Assembly (NCBI GenBank): GCA_947683425.1
Contig: CANTUQ010000101.1
Span: forward strand, 26,621,001 to 26,685,000
Direction of reading: 5' to 3'
From: Excoecaria cochinchinensis
Taxonomy: Eukaryota; Streptophyta; Magnoliopsida; Malpighiales; Euphorbiaceae
Length of the DNA stretch: 64,000 bases
A model generated the notes under the pieces. That model did not search any database, was not told the origin of the DNA, and was given only the letters and a program-made list of their open reading frames with translations. Below are positions 44,375 to 56,135 of this stretch, one piece after another. Position numbers and translations under genes: made by a program. Numbering within the stretch: position 1 is the first letter of the stretch; the number at the start of each line of letters is the position of its first letter.

Positions 44375-47300
44375 CTACATGGTGGGGGGCTCCGCTAGTC
44401 CTGCAGCTAGTCGACAATACTCAAAATTCTGTCTTGGTAGAGTTTTCGTTAACATATCTGACCCATTTTCTTCCGTATGGATCTTCTTAAGCTGTAGTAG
44501 CTTCTTCTCCATCACATCCCTTATCCAATGATATCTCACATCAATATGTTTTGATCTCGAATGAAAGGAGGCATTCTTACCAAGATGAATAGCACTCTGA
44601 CTATCACAGAATAGCTGATATTTGTATTGCTGCAAATCAAGTTCTTTCAAGAATTTCTTCATCCATAGCAACTCTTTACAAGCTTTCGTTGCTGCTATAA
44701 ACTCCGCTTCAGTCGTAGAAAGTGCAACACATTTCTGTAACTTTGACTGCCATGACACAGCTTCCCCTGCAAAGGTAATCAGGTAACCAGAAGTGGATTT
44801 TCTGGAATCCACATCGCCAGCCATATCTGCATCTGTGTATCCAGCTAACACAGGTTTGTCATTTCCAAAACATAGACATATTTTGGAAGTTCCTCGAAGG
44901 TACCTAAAAATCCATTTTACTGCAGCCTAATGTTCCTTTCCAGGATTTGAAAGAAATCTACTCACAACTCCAACTGCATGAGCGATATCTAGCCGTGTGC
45001 ACACCATAGCATACATTAAACTTCCAACTGCTGAAGCATATGGAACTTTATCCATCTCTTCCTTCTCTTTGTCTGTAGAAGGGCTCTGTTTAGAACTTAG
45101 CTTAAAGTGAGTAGCAAGAGGACAACTAACTGCTTTAGCCTTGTCCATATTAAATCTCTGAAGTACTTTCTCAATGTACCTCTTTTGTGACAACCACAAT
45201 TTCTTGGCGCCTCTGTCTCTGATAATATTCATGCCAAGAATCTGCTTTGCTGGCCCCAAGTCTTTCATAGCAAAAAACTTACTCAACTGTTTTTTCAAAT
45301 TGTTAATTCTGGAAACATTATGGCCAGCAATCAGCATATCATCCACATAGAGCAAAAGGATAATGAAATCATCATCAGAGAATTTTTGCACAAAAACACA
45401 ATGGTCTGAAGTAGTCTTTTTGTAGCCTTGCTCTCCCATAACAGACTCAAATTTCTTATACCATTGTCTCGGTGCCTGTTTTAAGCCGTAGAGGCTTTTC
45501 TTTAACTTGCAAACATAATTCTCTTTTACTCTTTCTTTGAACCCTTCTGGTTGCTCCATGTATATTTCTTCTTCCAAACCACCATGCAGGAAGGCAGTTT
45601 TGACATCCATTTGTTCAACCTCCAGGTCAAGACTTGCTGCTAACCCCAGTACAGTTTGAATGGATGTCATTTTCACAACTGGTGAGAAAATTTCATCAAA
45701 GTCAACTCCTTTTCTTTGACTGAATCCCTTAACAACCAGTCTGGCTTTGTAACGTGGACTGGAACTGTGTTCTTCATGCTTAATCCTGAACACCCATCTG
45801 TTTTTCAAGACCCTTCTACCTTTGGGTAACTTCACCAGTTCAAAAGTTTCATTCTCATGCAATGACTTCATCTCATCTCGCATGGCTTCAATCCATTTCT
45901 ACTTGGATTCATCATCTATGGCTTCTTGATAACTCTCAGGTTCTCCCCCTTCAGTAATAGTCACATACTGGTTACGAGGATATCTGGAAGATGGCCATTT
46001 TATTCTTTCACTTCTCCTTTGTGGAGGTGGAGAAGCCATAGGTATTGGTGCTGGAATATCATCTTGATCATCATCATCATCATCATCAGAACCAACTTCT
46101 ATAGGAGCATCATCATCATCAGGTGGATAAACCTGGTCTTCATCTCCAACTTCTCTTGGCACCGGTGTTGGAGGAATTAATTTTAAATCTGATAAGTCAC
46201 CATTGGAATCAGGAACATCCTTCTTCATTTTGTCAATGTCTTCAATGGTCTCATCTTCAACAAATACAGCATCACGACTCTTGACAAGTTTCTTTTCAAT
46301 AGGATTATAAAATCTATAGCCAAATTGATCTTGACCATAGCCAATAAAAATACACTGTCTTATTTTGGCATCAAGTTTGGACCTCTCATCCTTGGGGATA
46401 TGAACAAATGCTTTACAGCCAAACACCCGCAGATGATCATAGGAAACATCTTTTCCTAACCATACTCTTTCTGGAACATCCATCTTGAGAGGAGTACAAG
46501 GTGAACGATTCAACACGTGTGCAACTGTGAGAATAGCTTCACCCCAAAATCTCTTAGGTAACTTTGCATGTGAGAGTAGACATCGGACTCTCTCCATCAA
46601 AGTTCTGTTCATCCTCTCAGCTAAGCCATTCAACTATGGTATCTTTGGAGGTGTCATATGATGCCGAATACCATGCTCTTTGCAATAAACATCAAATGGT
46701 CCAGTGTATTCTCCACCATTGTCTGTCCGGATGCATTTTAACTTCTTCCCAGTCTGTCTCTCAACTGAGGCATGAAATTCTTTGAAGACATCTAGCACCT
46801 GATCTTTTGTCTTCAGAAGATATACCCACGTCTTCCTCGAATGATCATCAATAAAAGTCACAACATACTGAGCACCACCAAGTGACTTTGGCATTGGTCC
46901 ACACAAATCTGAGTGAACGAGATCTAACACATTCTTCATTCTGGAAGGAAGGAAACTTTTAAAAGCAACTCTATTTTGCTTTCCAAATAGACAATCAGCA
47001 CATTTGTCTAAGTGTACTTCATCCATATCGGGCAATACTTTCTTCTTGGCGAGGCTTTTCATTGCTTTTTCTCCCATGTGGCCAAGTCTCCAATGCCACC
47101 GTTCAATTGTACTATCTTTCTCCACTGCAGCTACTGTGTCGGTGGAGAGCTTTGCTTCCATTACATATAAAGTTGTATGATTTTCACCTCTAGCCACTAC
47201 TAATAAGCCTTTTGTAAGCTTCCATTTGTCATAAATGAAGGAGCTGCAATATCCCTCATTTCCAAGTTTGCGTACAGAGATCAAATTCAGGCGCATGTCT

Positions 47301-48367
47301 GGAATATGCCTGACATCCTTCAGAATTAGTATAGTACCATTCTCTGTTTTCAAGCAAACGTCTCCTCTGCCAACAATCTTTGACAGGCCTTCATTTCCCA
47401 TCTTAACAACACCAAAATTTCCAGGTGTGTATGATGAGAAGAATTCTCTACGGAATGTAGCATGAATGGTAGCACCACTATCAAGTACCCAACTAGACTC
47501 CTGAGATACAAGATTAATAACATCTTCATCATAAATGATATTGAATTCATCTATGATATTAGTCTGTTCGTCATCACTGCTGTCATCTCTCTTCACAGCT
47601 ATGCTTCGGTTCTCTTGTTCCTTTTTGAACTTTCTACAGAACTTTTTAATGTGGCCCTTCTTTTTATAGTGATGGCATTCAATATTGGCATATTTGTTTG
47701 ACTTCCCTCTGCTCTTGCCTCTAGGGTTTTGTTCCCTAGATTGTCTCCTTCCTCTAGATTCTGTAACTAGAACATCTGATTGTGATGAAGAAGATGAGGC
47801 CTGTGATCTCCTTCTCATTTCTTCATTCAGGATACTGCTTTTTACAATCTCCATGTTAACTACACCATTGGGTGCAGTGTTGGTGATGGAGATTTTTAAA
47901 GTCTCCCAAGACTGTGGCAGAGAGGCTAATACCAATAAAGCAAACACTTCATCATCCAGTTTTACTCCCATTCTGTTCAGCTGATCCTGGATCCCTTCCA
48001 TCTCATTTAAGTGGTCTGGCAAGGAAGTCCCTTCTCTATATCTTACTTGTACCAACTTGGTCAAGTAAAATAATTTATTATTTCCAGTCTTTGAAGAATA
48101 CAAAGTCTCCAGCTTACTCCATAGTGTTCTGGTATCTGTCTCATTACAGATATGATTGAACACATTATCTTCGATAAATTATCGGATAAAACTGCACACC
48201 TGCTCGTGGTCAAACTCCCACTCCTCATCGGTTTTACCTTCGGGTTTAGCTGTGGCAAACACCGGCAAATGCATCTTCGTCACAACTAGAAGATCTTTCA
48301 TCTTTTTACTCCAGATGTGATAGTTTGAACCATTTAAGTAGATTATTCTGCTATTTTTTGCCTCCAT
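44375..48367 (-). pseudogene. Gag-pol polyprotein of Copia element Q, four in-frame stops
   Basis: One frame runs from Met at 48367 to the stop at 44375 (1331 codons). Order on the minus strand: gag (start MEAKNSRIIYLNGSNYHIWS), zinc knuckle CHHYKKKGHIKKFC, protease WVLDSGATIHAT, pre-integrase RWHWRLGHMGEKA. Integrase core follows with HSDLCGPMP, FIDDHSRKTWVY and RTDNGGEY. Then integrase C-terminus (DHLRVFGCKAFVHIP), RT with MDVKTAFLHG and LLYVDDMLIAG, and RNase H with ALSTTEAEFIA and KHIDVRYHWIRD. Stops are TAA at 48179, TAG at 46634, TAG at 45899 and TAG at 44927 (lowest coordinate of each). All fit single C-to-T or G-to-A changes from Gln (first three) or Trp (last). No frameshift is seen. 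The lineage resembles Tork/TNT1. Confidence 0.93.
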
Positions 48368-48577
48368 TTAGATCGAAATTCGATGAACTTCTTCGATCCA
48401 AAAAAAAAGTTTCTGACGGTGAATAGTACCCGTATACGTGAATAGTAATCATATACGTGAATAGTATCGTATGTATGAACAGTGCCATATACGTAAACAA
48501 TACTCAAGGAAAAATCTTTTCTGATGTGGAAGATCAGTCTATGTTGCAACCACGGAGCATACTAAGAAATAACCTTG

Positions 48578-48589
48578 GCTCTGATACCA
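48578..48589 (-). promoter_or_regulatory. Primer-binding site of Copia element Q
   Basis: TGGTATCAGAGC on the minus strand, a few bases inside the 5' LTR; complementary to the 3' end of plant initiator tRNA-Met. Confidence 0.9.
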
Positions 48590-48591
48590 GT

Positions 48592-49145
48592 TGTTGGGCA
48601 CAGCGGATAAATAAAAATAAATTAGCAGAGTAAAATATTGACACCAGCAATTTAACGTGGTTCACCCAAAACGTTTGGGTTACGTCCACGGGACAAACTC
48701 CGAAAATATTTCTTCCACTAATAAAATTAATGGGTACAAGAGAGAAATACAACACAATAATTTTTGAGATAAATCCAAAATAGTGGCACACAAGTATTTC
48801 CCAAACTCACTATTTTGTCACTCCTCTTTTAGAAAAATATCCCAATTATTTTTCTAAATAACTTCTCTCTCTCACTCTCTCAATTCCTTTTTTTTTTAGG
48901 ATTGGAATGGAATGAATTTAAACTGAAGAATCAAATGCCTATTTATAGGAGTGTTAACCGCGTTAAATACGCGTTTGTTAGGCTACCTAATTTCCTTTGA
49001 AAAATTGCTTTGCAGCAATTATTGAAAAGCAAACTCCATGTTGACTTTTCAACATTCAATAATCTTCATTTCCCTTCCTCCTTTTTTTTTCTTTCTTTTC
49101 AAATGGAGTGGGCCCCACCATTGTAGAGGAACCCCACATCCAACA
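48592..49145 (-). mobile_element. 5' LTR of Copia element Q
   Basis: 554 bp, bounded by TGTTGGGCAC and ACATCCAACA (as seen on plus). It carries a TATA-like CCTATAAATAGGC (minus, about 48936-48948), the likely promoter. Confidence 0.92.
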
Positions 49146-49150
49146 GTAGG

Positions 49151-49858
49151 TTATTGTCGAGTTGTGGGAAGAGATGGCCAATTGTCGATTTGTAAACACC
49201 AGCTTTATTCTGGCAGCGGACCAAGTATGCCTCTATATTCAGATCCTTCACAAGGAAAAAATGAGGAAAAAAATTCAATGGGGGTGTTGTTAGTCTTACA
49301 AAATTTAGAAACTGATAATAAATTGTGTGAAATGTGTTGTGAGCATAGAACATTATTTAATTGAAAGGAATTGTGGGGGGAAGAGAGTTGTGCAGAGCCT
49401 GTATGAGTGATTGGTATGGCTTTACCATCTCCAACGAGTATGTCATCATGTCCATCATATTCAGAATGAATAGAGAGATTGCTCAGATCCAAAGTTATAT
49501 GATGAGAGGATCCCGAATCCACCAACCATGGGTTTTGTTTTTTGGTGACATCACTACTAGTGACGTTTGCTTGGGGCCAATTTGAGTTAGGTGATGGCTT
49601 AGAACGAGAGCAACAAATTTTTGTTGTATGGCCAATTTTGTCGCAAAGTTGACAGATGGGTCGAGGTGGAGAGTTATTATTTGAGTACCAGGGAGAAGTT
49701 AATGGGTGTATGTTTTTTGGCATGAAGTTGATTCTAGTGTTTGATGGTGGATAATTGGTAGTTGAGGTGTATGAAGGTGTTTTATGTTGAGGTTTGGTTC
49801 CTCTGATTGTAGTTTATGCCATTGTTGTGGTCTGTATTGGGTTGAGCGCTGTGTGAGT
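49151..49858 (-). pseudogene. Outer Copia element: gag C-terminus, zinc knuckle, protease
   Basis: On the minus strand: zinc knuckle CQLCDKIGHTTKICC, protease WLVDSGSSHHIT, then ILVGDGKAIPITHTGS, SHNLLSVSKFCKTNN and, in a shifted frame, NKAGVYKSTIG. It is interrupted at 49150/43801 by element Q and resumes at 43800 with STIGNKDLWHHRLGNPS. A stop and a frameshift lie after the protease. Upstream it is split by the family P insertion at 49859-53918. Confidence 0.85.
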
Positions 49859-50372
49859 TGTTAAAAAAGTCAACAATGGTTGACTTAATTTTTTTTGTTA
49901 TCTCACATCGAAAAATTGTAAAGAAAATGAGATTTGTTAAAACTATAAATATAGCTCCTCCCGTGTCTAATTGAAATCATCCAAAAATTGTCATTCTTTC
50001 CTAAGGCAAAATTCATTCTCTCTTTTGTAAATATTTCACTTATATTATTTCTTTCAAATAGTGAAATATAATTTGGTAGTGTCCGAGAACGTAGGTATAA
50101 TTTTCCGAATCTTTTTAAATTCTAGTGTTCTCTTATTTGTCTATTTAATAACTATTATCGGGTAGATTGTTAGTAAATTATTGTGTTGTTAAATTACTTA
50201 AGAAAATTATGTCTAAGTAGATTGGATTTTAAGTGGGACCATTTGTGACCCCTTCAATTTTTCCTGAAAATTTTAACTTGTGTGATTTTTCAGTACAATC
50301 GTCTACGCTTTATTCACCTGCACAATAGTATTTGAGGTAAATTTGATGGAAATTAACCAAGTTTCCACAACA
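49859..50372 (+). mobile_element. 5' LTR of the nested family P element
   Basis: TGTTAAAAAAGTC to GTTTCCACAACA. A TATA-like ACTATAAATATAGC is at about 49943. It is followed by the primer-binding site. Confidence 0.85.
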
Positions 50373-50374
50373 AT

Positions 50375-50386
50375 TGGTATCAGAGC
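50375..50386 (+). promoter_or_regulatory. Primer-binding site of the nested family P element
   Basis: TGGTATCAGAGC two bases after the LTR end, complementary to initiator tRNA-Met. Confidence 0.9.
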
Positions 50387-50509
50387 ATAGGTTCTTTCTT
50401 AGTATGCTCTGTGGTTGCAGCGTAGTCTGATATTCCACATCATAAAAGATTTTTTCTTAGGCTATTGGCATTTCGCATTGACAGCTATTGAGTAGTAATT
50501 ATAGCAGAA

Positions 50510-53325
50510 ATGACAAATCCATCCACTGCTTCTTTCTCATCTATTTTGGCAAGAAATGCGATGGAAAATGTAAGAGTTGCAGTGAAAATTTTTGATGATA
50601 CGAGTCATTTTGGCATGTGGCAAAGTGAGGTTTTAGACGCTCTCTTTCAGCAAGGTCTAGACATTGCTCTTGAAGAAAAGAAACTAGATGATGTTAATGA
50701 GAAAGAATGGAAGAGACTTAATCGTTTAGCATGTGGTACAATTCAATCGTGCCTTTCTAGAGAGCAAAAGTATGCTTTCTTGAAAGAAACTTCTGCAAGT
50801 AAATTAATGAAGGCACTGGAGGAAAAATTCTTGAAAAAAATAGTTATATTAGACTCCACATGAAGAAAAGACTGTTTCATTTCAATTATGTTTTGGGTAC
50901 CACAATAAATGATCACATCACCAGTTTTAATCAGTTAGTCGCTGATTTATTGAATATGGATGTGACATTTAAAGATGGAGATCTGGTTTTGATGTTGTTG
51001 GGATCCCTTCCTGAAGAGTTTGAGTTTCTTGAAATGACTCTACTTAATGGGAAGGCTGTTGTGTCTCTCAGTGAAGTTTGCGCTGTTTTGTATAGTTATG
51101 AACTAAGAAAAAAGGATAAGAAAGAAAGCACAAGTGGAGCTATAGAAGCTCTAGTAGTGAGAGGTCGATCACAGAGCCAGACTAAAGGAAAGAAAGGGAG
51201 ATCAAAGTCGAGGCCCAAATTGGGCAAAAATGAATGTGCCTTTTATCGGGAAAAAAGGGTACTGGAAGAAAGATTGTCTTAAGCTGAAGAATAAAGGCAA
51301 ACCTGATAAGGGAAAGGCTATTGTAAATTCAAATATAGCTGAGTGTAATGATGAAAACTCAGATTTTTTACTTGATGTTACATCGTCAACTAGCTCTTCT
51401 AGTGTATGGCTGCTTGATTCAGGCTGCAGTCATCATATGTGTTCCAATCGGGATTGATTCTATAAATTTAGAGAACTAAAAGATAAAGTTGTTTATACAG
51501 CAAATTATGTCCCTCTCACCGCACATGGGATTGGTTCCATTCATTTGAAAGACCATGATAGATCAATCAAAATCCTGAAAGGATATCGATTTTGGTGCCC
51601 AGAATCAAAGAAAATAATTTTCAGCAGGAATGTTACGTTTGATGAATCTACCATATTGAGAAAGGCGACAAATGAAAGTGTTGAGCAGACAGATGGTACT
51701 CCAAAACAGGTGGAGTTTGAAAGGAAAATTGTTAACCTGGCAAATGATAAAACAGATGTAGAAACTCCTATGGTAGATAAGGAGTCAGATAAAGAAGAGG
51801 TTTTAACCCAAGAACCTCTACAGCAACCTGAATCAATTGCGTTAAGTAAGCCAAAGAGGACAATCAAAAAGTCTACTCGTTATGTTGATATGGTATCTTA
51901 CGGATTCCAAATTACAACTGATGGCATCTTACGGATTTCCTGACAAGGATGATATTCGATAGAAAGTAAGGCTGGTGGCTAAAGGTTACGCTCAGACGGA
52001 GGGAATTAACTATAATAAAGTTTTTTCTCCAGTTGTAAAATATTCCTCCATTCGAATTTTATTGTCTTTGGTAGCACAATTGGATATGAAAATAGTTCAG
52101 TTGGATGTAAAAACTGCATTTTTACATGGAGACTTGGAGGAGAAAATCTATATGGTTCAGTCAAAAAGATTTAAAGTTGCTGAAAAAAAAATATAGTGTG
52201 CAAGCTTGAAAAATTATTATACAGATTGAAACAATCTCCGAGGCAGTGGTATAAATGATTTGACAAGTTTATGATGGGGCAAAAGTACACCAGAAGAAAA
52301 TATGATCATTGTGTGTATTTACGTAAGCTACAAGACAGATCCTACATATATCTTCTTCTTTATGTTGATGACATGTTGATAGCTTCCAAGAGTCTGATAG
52401 AGATTGAGAAGTGAAAGACTCAGTTGAACAAGGAGTTTGAAATGAAAGATCTAGGTGAAGCCAAGAAAATTCTTGGTATGGAGATAAGCAGAGATAAGAA
52501 ATTAGGAAGACTTTGTTTGATTCAGAAATAGTATCTGAGAAAGGTGCTAAAATATTTTGGCATGAATGAAAATTCAAGACCTGTTAGTACTCTTCTTGCT
52601 CCTCATTTCAAGCCCATTGCATCTTTGTCTCCAAAGAATAAAGCAGAACGAGAATACATGGCAAAAGTACTGTTGGTAGCTTGATATATGCTATGGTGTG
52701 TACAGGGCCCGATATTTCACAGGCAGTTGGGGTTGTGAGCAGGTATATGCATGATCCTGGAAAGGAGCACTGGCAAGCTGTGAAATGGATTCTACGGTAC
52801 ATTCTGAACACCATAGATATTGGTTTAATATTTCAACGGGATGATCAAGATGGTCAATATGTAGATGGATATTGTGATTCTGACTATGCTAGTGATTTGG
52901 ACAAATGATGATCAACTATTGGTTATGTGTTTACTCTTGCAAAGACACCAGTTAGCTGGAAGTCTACTTTATAGTCAACAGTTGCTTTGTCCACTACGGA
53001 GGTAGAATATATGGCAGTTACAGAGACTGTGAAGGAGGCAATTTGGCTTCAAGGGTTACTTGGTGAATTATGGGTTCAACAGAAGCACATCAAAGTGCAT
53101 TGTGATAGTCAGAGTGTTATTTTTTTGGCAAAAAACCAAGTTTACCATGGAAGGACGAAACATATCGATGTTCGTTATCACTTTGGACGAGAGGTTCTAA
53201 AAGAAGGTGAAGTAACAATCCAAAAAATTAGGACCACTGAGAACCCTGCTGATATGTTGACAAAAGTGGTGACTAAAGTCAAGTTGCAACATTATTTAAA
53301 CTTCATCAATATTGTTAAAAGTTAA
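50510..53325 (+). pseudogene. Gag-pol remnant of the nested family P element
   Basis: Gag starts at 50510 (MTNPSTASFSSILARNAMEN) and has WQSEVLDALFQQGLDIAL and LLGSLPEEFEFLEMTLL. It shifts frame at the zinc knuckle and continues to protease (VWLLDSGCSHHMCSN, about 51405-51450). At about 51574 the reading jumps from HLKDHDRSIKILKG to YRFWCPESKKIIFS, so the end of protease, pre-integrase and the integrase core are deleted. A second gap near 51930 removes the first part of RT. RT then reads KVRLVAKGYAQTEGINYNKV, QLDVKTAFLHGDLEE and LYVDDMLIAS. RNase H reads CDSQSVIFLAKNQVYH and HIDVRYHFGREVL. There are several stops besides. Confidence 0.88.
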
Positions 53326-53416
53326 AGTTGGGCGCTTTGAAACGCATTTGGTGACATTACTAAAATTGAGTTTTGTGTGAGATTTGAAGATGTGAAATTG
53401 AGCCAAGGTGAAGATT

Positions 53417-53918
53417 TGTTGAAAAAGTCAACAATGGTTGGCTTAATTTTTTTGTTATCGTACATCGAAAAATCGTAAAGAAAGAGGGATTTGTTAAAGC
53501 TATAAATATAGCCCATCTCTTATTTAATTGAAATCATCCCAAAATTGTCATTTTTTCATAAGGCAAAATTCTTTTTCTTTTTTGTAAATATGTTACTTGT
53601 ATTATTTTTTTGAAATAGTGAAATATAATTTGGTAGTCTCCGAGTACATAGGCACAATTGGCCGAATCCCGTTAAATTCTGGTATTTTTTTATTTATCTA
53701 TTTAATAGCTATTGTCGGGTATATTATTAGTAAATTGTTGTACTATTAAATTACTTAAAAATATTCTGTTTAAGGAAATTAAATTTTAAGTGAGATCATT
53801 TGTGACCACTCCAGTTTTTTTTGAGAATTTTACCTTAGTACAATCCTTTATATTTTATTCACTTGCATAATAATGATCGAGATGAATTTGGTGGAAATTA
53901 ACCCGATTTTTCACAATA
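53417..53918 (+). mobile_element. 3' LTR of the nested family P element
   Basis: TGTTGAAAAAGTC to TTTTTCACAATA; the final CA is mutated to TA. It is highly diverged from the 5' LTR. Confidence 0.8.
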
Positions 53919-54613
53919 TAAGTTGGGCAGTGATGGGTGAGGAGGTTTTGTTTCCTTCTTCTCGATTGAGAAAGGTTTCATGATCAAGAAGTTTGTCGTG
54001 AAGCTCTTCAAATGTCATTGGTGTTTCTCTTTCTCATATGACTGCATTGAGTTCTTTGTAATCTTTGCTCAGACCATTTAATATGTACGCAACAATTTCT
54101 GCATCACTCAATGGATGACCAATCAATGCCTTGATTGCATATAAATAACTGAAATGGAGACACCTTCTTGCGAGGTTTGCATTAAGGTTGACAATAGGGT
54201 GAGCATTCTGGTGTTTCAGCGATTTGCAAATGTGACTTCAAGTTATTGCCATGCTTCAGATGAAGTCTTTGAGGATGAGATAAGTGAAGCAATGTTTCCA
54301 GCCAAGGATGCTTGAATGGCTTGGAGTATAAGACGATCTTGGTGCAACCATATTTTTCTGTGTTGATTAGTTGTTGAAGTTGTATCTCCTTCCTGTGATT
54401 CCGTTTCTAGGGGACAAGGAAGAGAGCCATCTATGTAGCCCATTAAATCATAACCAAAAAGGAGATTGGAAAATTGAGACCTCCATGAAGCATATAGTTG
54501 CCACCACGAGACAGCTTGAAAGGAATTTGAGTGGCTGTGTTGAGGGAGATTAGTGGACTGTTATTGGAAGAGATCACAATTGGGGTTTTAACTGTGGTGG
54601 ATTCTGATGCCAT
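53919..54613 (-). pseudogene. Outer Copia element: gag N-terminal region
   Basis: On the minus strand gag starts at 54613 (MASESTTVKTPIVISS). It continues with PFKLSRGGNY, WLHQDRLILQAIQASLAGN and SSKTSSEAWQ, then with frame changes ALIGHPLSDAEIVAYILNGL and TFEELHDKLLDHETFL. This is typical Copia gag (UBN2/retrotran_gag). Several stops and at least two frameshifts are present. It continues across the nested insertion at 49858. Confidence 0.85.
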
Positions 54614-54690
54614 AAGGAATAGAAAGAGAAGAAAGAAAGAGAGAGAAAAAATAAGGGTGTTTAAGAAGTAATGCTCTTATGGCAATAGGA

Positions 54691-54702
54691 GCTCTGATAC
54701 CA
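54691..54702 (-). promoter_or_regulatory. Primer-binding site of the outer Copia element
   Basis: TGGTATCAGAGC on the minus strand directly after the right-hand LTR, showing that this LTR is the true 5' LTR and that the coding strand is minus. Confidence 0.88.
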
Positions 54703-54947
54703 TAATAAGATCTGAGATCAAAGAAATAATAATAATTTTATTGAATTAATATTTGATTTACAAAATGAACAGGATATATATAAAATTTTACAAACTAAAA
54801 TTCGTTGAGATATTCCTGGATTATAGCTAACAAAATAGATAGTGGTGATGACCCAGTAAAGGAAGACTTAGTAAGACTTAATCTGTTTCTATGCTGAAGA
54901 AATGATGCGTGCCATGCATGACTAAAGAGTCGTTCTAACTTCTAACA
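54703..54947 (-). mobile_element. Right LTR of the outer Copia element (its 5' LTR, minus orientation)
   Basis: About 245 bp, the inverse of the left LTR. It has an extra 8 bases near its start (a duplicated GTTAGAA-like block). It has a TATA-like stretch and runs into the primer-binding site. Confidence 0.88.
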
Positions 54948-54952
54948 CATAT

Positions 54953-56135
54953 AAAATTAATATAGATGAACATTTATGGTACAAAAAATTTATATAAAGT
55001 ATATAGAATTTATTTGGTTCGTCTATTAGATTCTTTAACATAAAACGTCCATGACTAAAAAGAATAGTACGTGAATAGCAACCACATAAACGGAAATAAA
55101 TAACTGAATTAAAAATAATCGAATTGCTCAATGTCGAGTTAGATTTTCAATTTCAGTTTATTTAATTTGAATTATTTTTATTTTTTTTGAAAGTGGTCTC
55201 CATTTGTTTCAATTATTGATTTTCACTTTTATTTCATTTTTGTTATGCCATATAATTCAACATTTTATGAGCTGTGCCCAGGCGTCTTTGGCATACTCAG
55301 ATCAAAATTCCACCTGTAGCTATTGAAACTTAACATTACATTATCCATATCTATCCAAAATTTAATTATTAATACTAATATGCTATTTAATATCTGTTTA
55401 TCAATAATTCTTTCAAAAATTAAAACAAAATCAAAAAAAAATATACAAATAATAATTTATAATTAAACTATGTTCATAAATATTAAAATAAATCAAATTG
55501 AATTTAAATATAAGAATAAATCAAATTAAATACTTGAGTTCAGATAATGAATATTCAAGTGCTCAACCGAAATCCTATATGTACTAGTCAAGAATAGTAA
55601 AATAACTACACAAATTCTATGAACTAGTTTATTAACTACTTTAATCCGTAGTATTAAAATTGAGTGGAGCCCAATATCCAAAAAAGTTCTACATACCCCT
55701 CCCGTCCCTAGATTTGCCAAACCTCTAAAGTAGCATGAAGATAGTAATAATGAAATTTGGTAACAACAGTAATGATGTTGGTGGCAATGGATACTAACAT
55801 TATAAACAATAGGGATAATGTATTTCCTAATATTGGGAATGCTTTCATCAACCAGTAACAGTCGATTGACTAATATAGATTAGTGCTAACAATACTATAA
55901 AAAGTAACAATGTCAATAGCGAATCGTACAAAAATGTATTCTTTTTTTTTTTTTTGAATAGTGAATGTATTCTTCTTATAGTAGAAATAGTGATGTGATT
56001 CTATTCAGGTTACTATTTAAAAAAATTCTGAAATTTATTCCTAAATTATGTAAAATATTATAAATTTATCCTTAAATTATGTTTTGATTTTAAAATATCT
56101 CTGTCGTTACTAAATTGGCTCATATTTATCTTCAT
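54953..56135. other. AT-rich intergenic sequence
   Basis: No gene, RNA or element ends recognised. Confidence 0.5.

Larger units (their letters stand above)
43806..49145 (-). mobile_element. Copia element Q (Tork/TNT1-type), structurally complete
   Basis: 5340 bp with two LTRs of 553 and 554 bp and a perfect duplication GTAGG (43801-43805 and 49146-49150). It has a primer-binding site for initiator tRNA-Met, a purine tract and a single gag-pol frame. The LTRs differ at about a dozen positions plus a 3-bp indel by eye, so the insertion is moderately young. It sits in the pre-integrase region of the outer element. Only four nonsense codons stand between it and a full-length polyprotein frame. 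Confidence 0.95.
49859..53918 (+). mobile_element. Copia family P element, integrase-deleted, nested in outer element
   Basis: 4060 bp with LTRs of 514 and 502 bp and imperfect flanks TGAGT (49854-49858) and TAAGT (53919-53923). The outer gag reading can be followed from one side to the other, so the insertion is real. The two LTRs are diverged at roughly 15% by eye. The internal region has gag, protease, RT and RNase H but not the integrase core. Confidence 0.85.
43493..54947 (-). mobile_element. Outer Copia element with inverted LTRs, host of two nested Copia insertions
   Basis: A perfect 5-bp duplication CATAT (43488-43492 and 54948-54952) encloses the unit. Its left LTR is in plus orientation and its right LTR in minus orientation, so both outer ends are LTR starts (TGTTAGAA). 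Inside, read on the minus strand, are a primer-binding site, gag and protease, ending in the pre-integrase motif LWHHRLGNPS directly against the left LTR. Integrase, RT, RNase H and polypurine tract are absent. Two other Copia elements (43806-49145 and 49859-53918) split it. Without them it would be about 2.06 kb. Confidence 0.8.
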
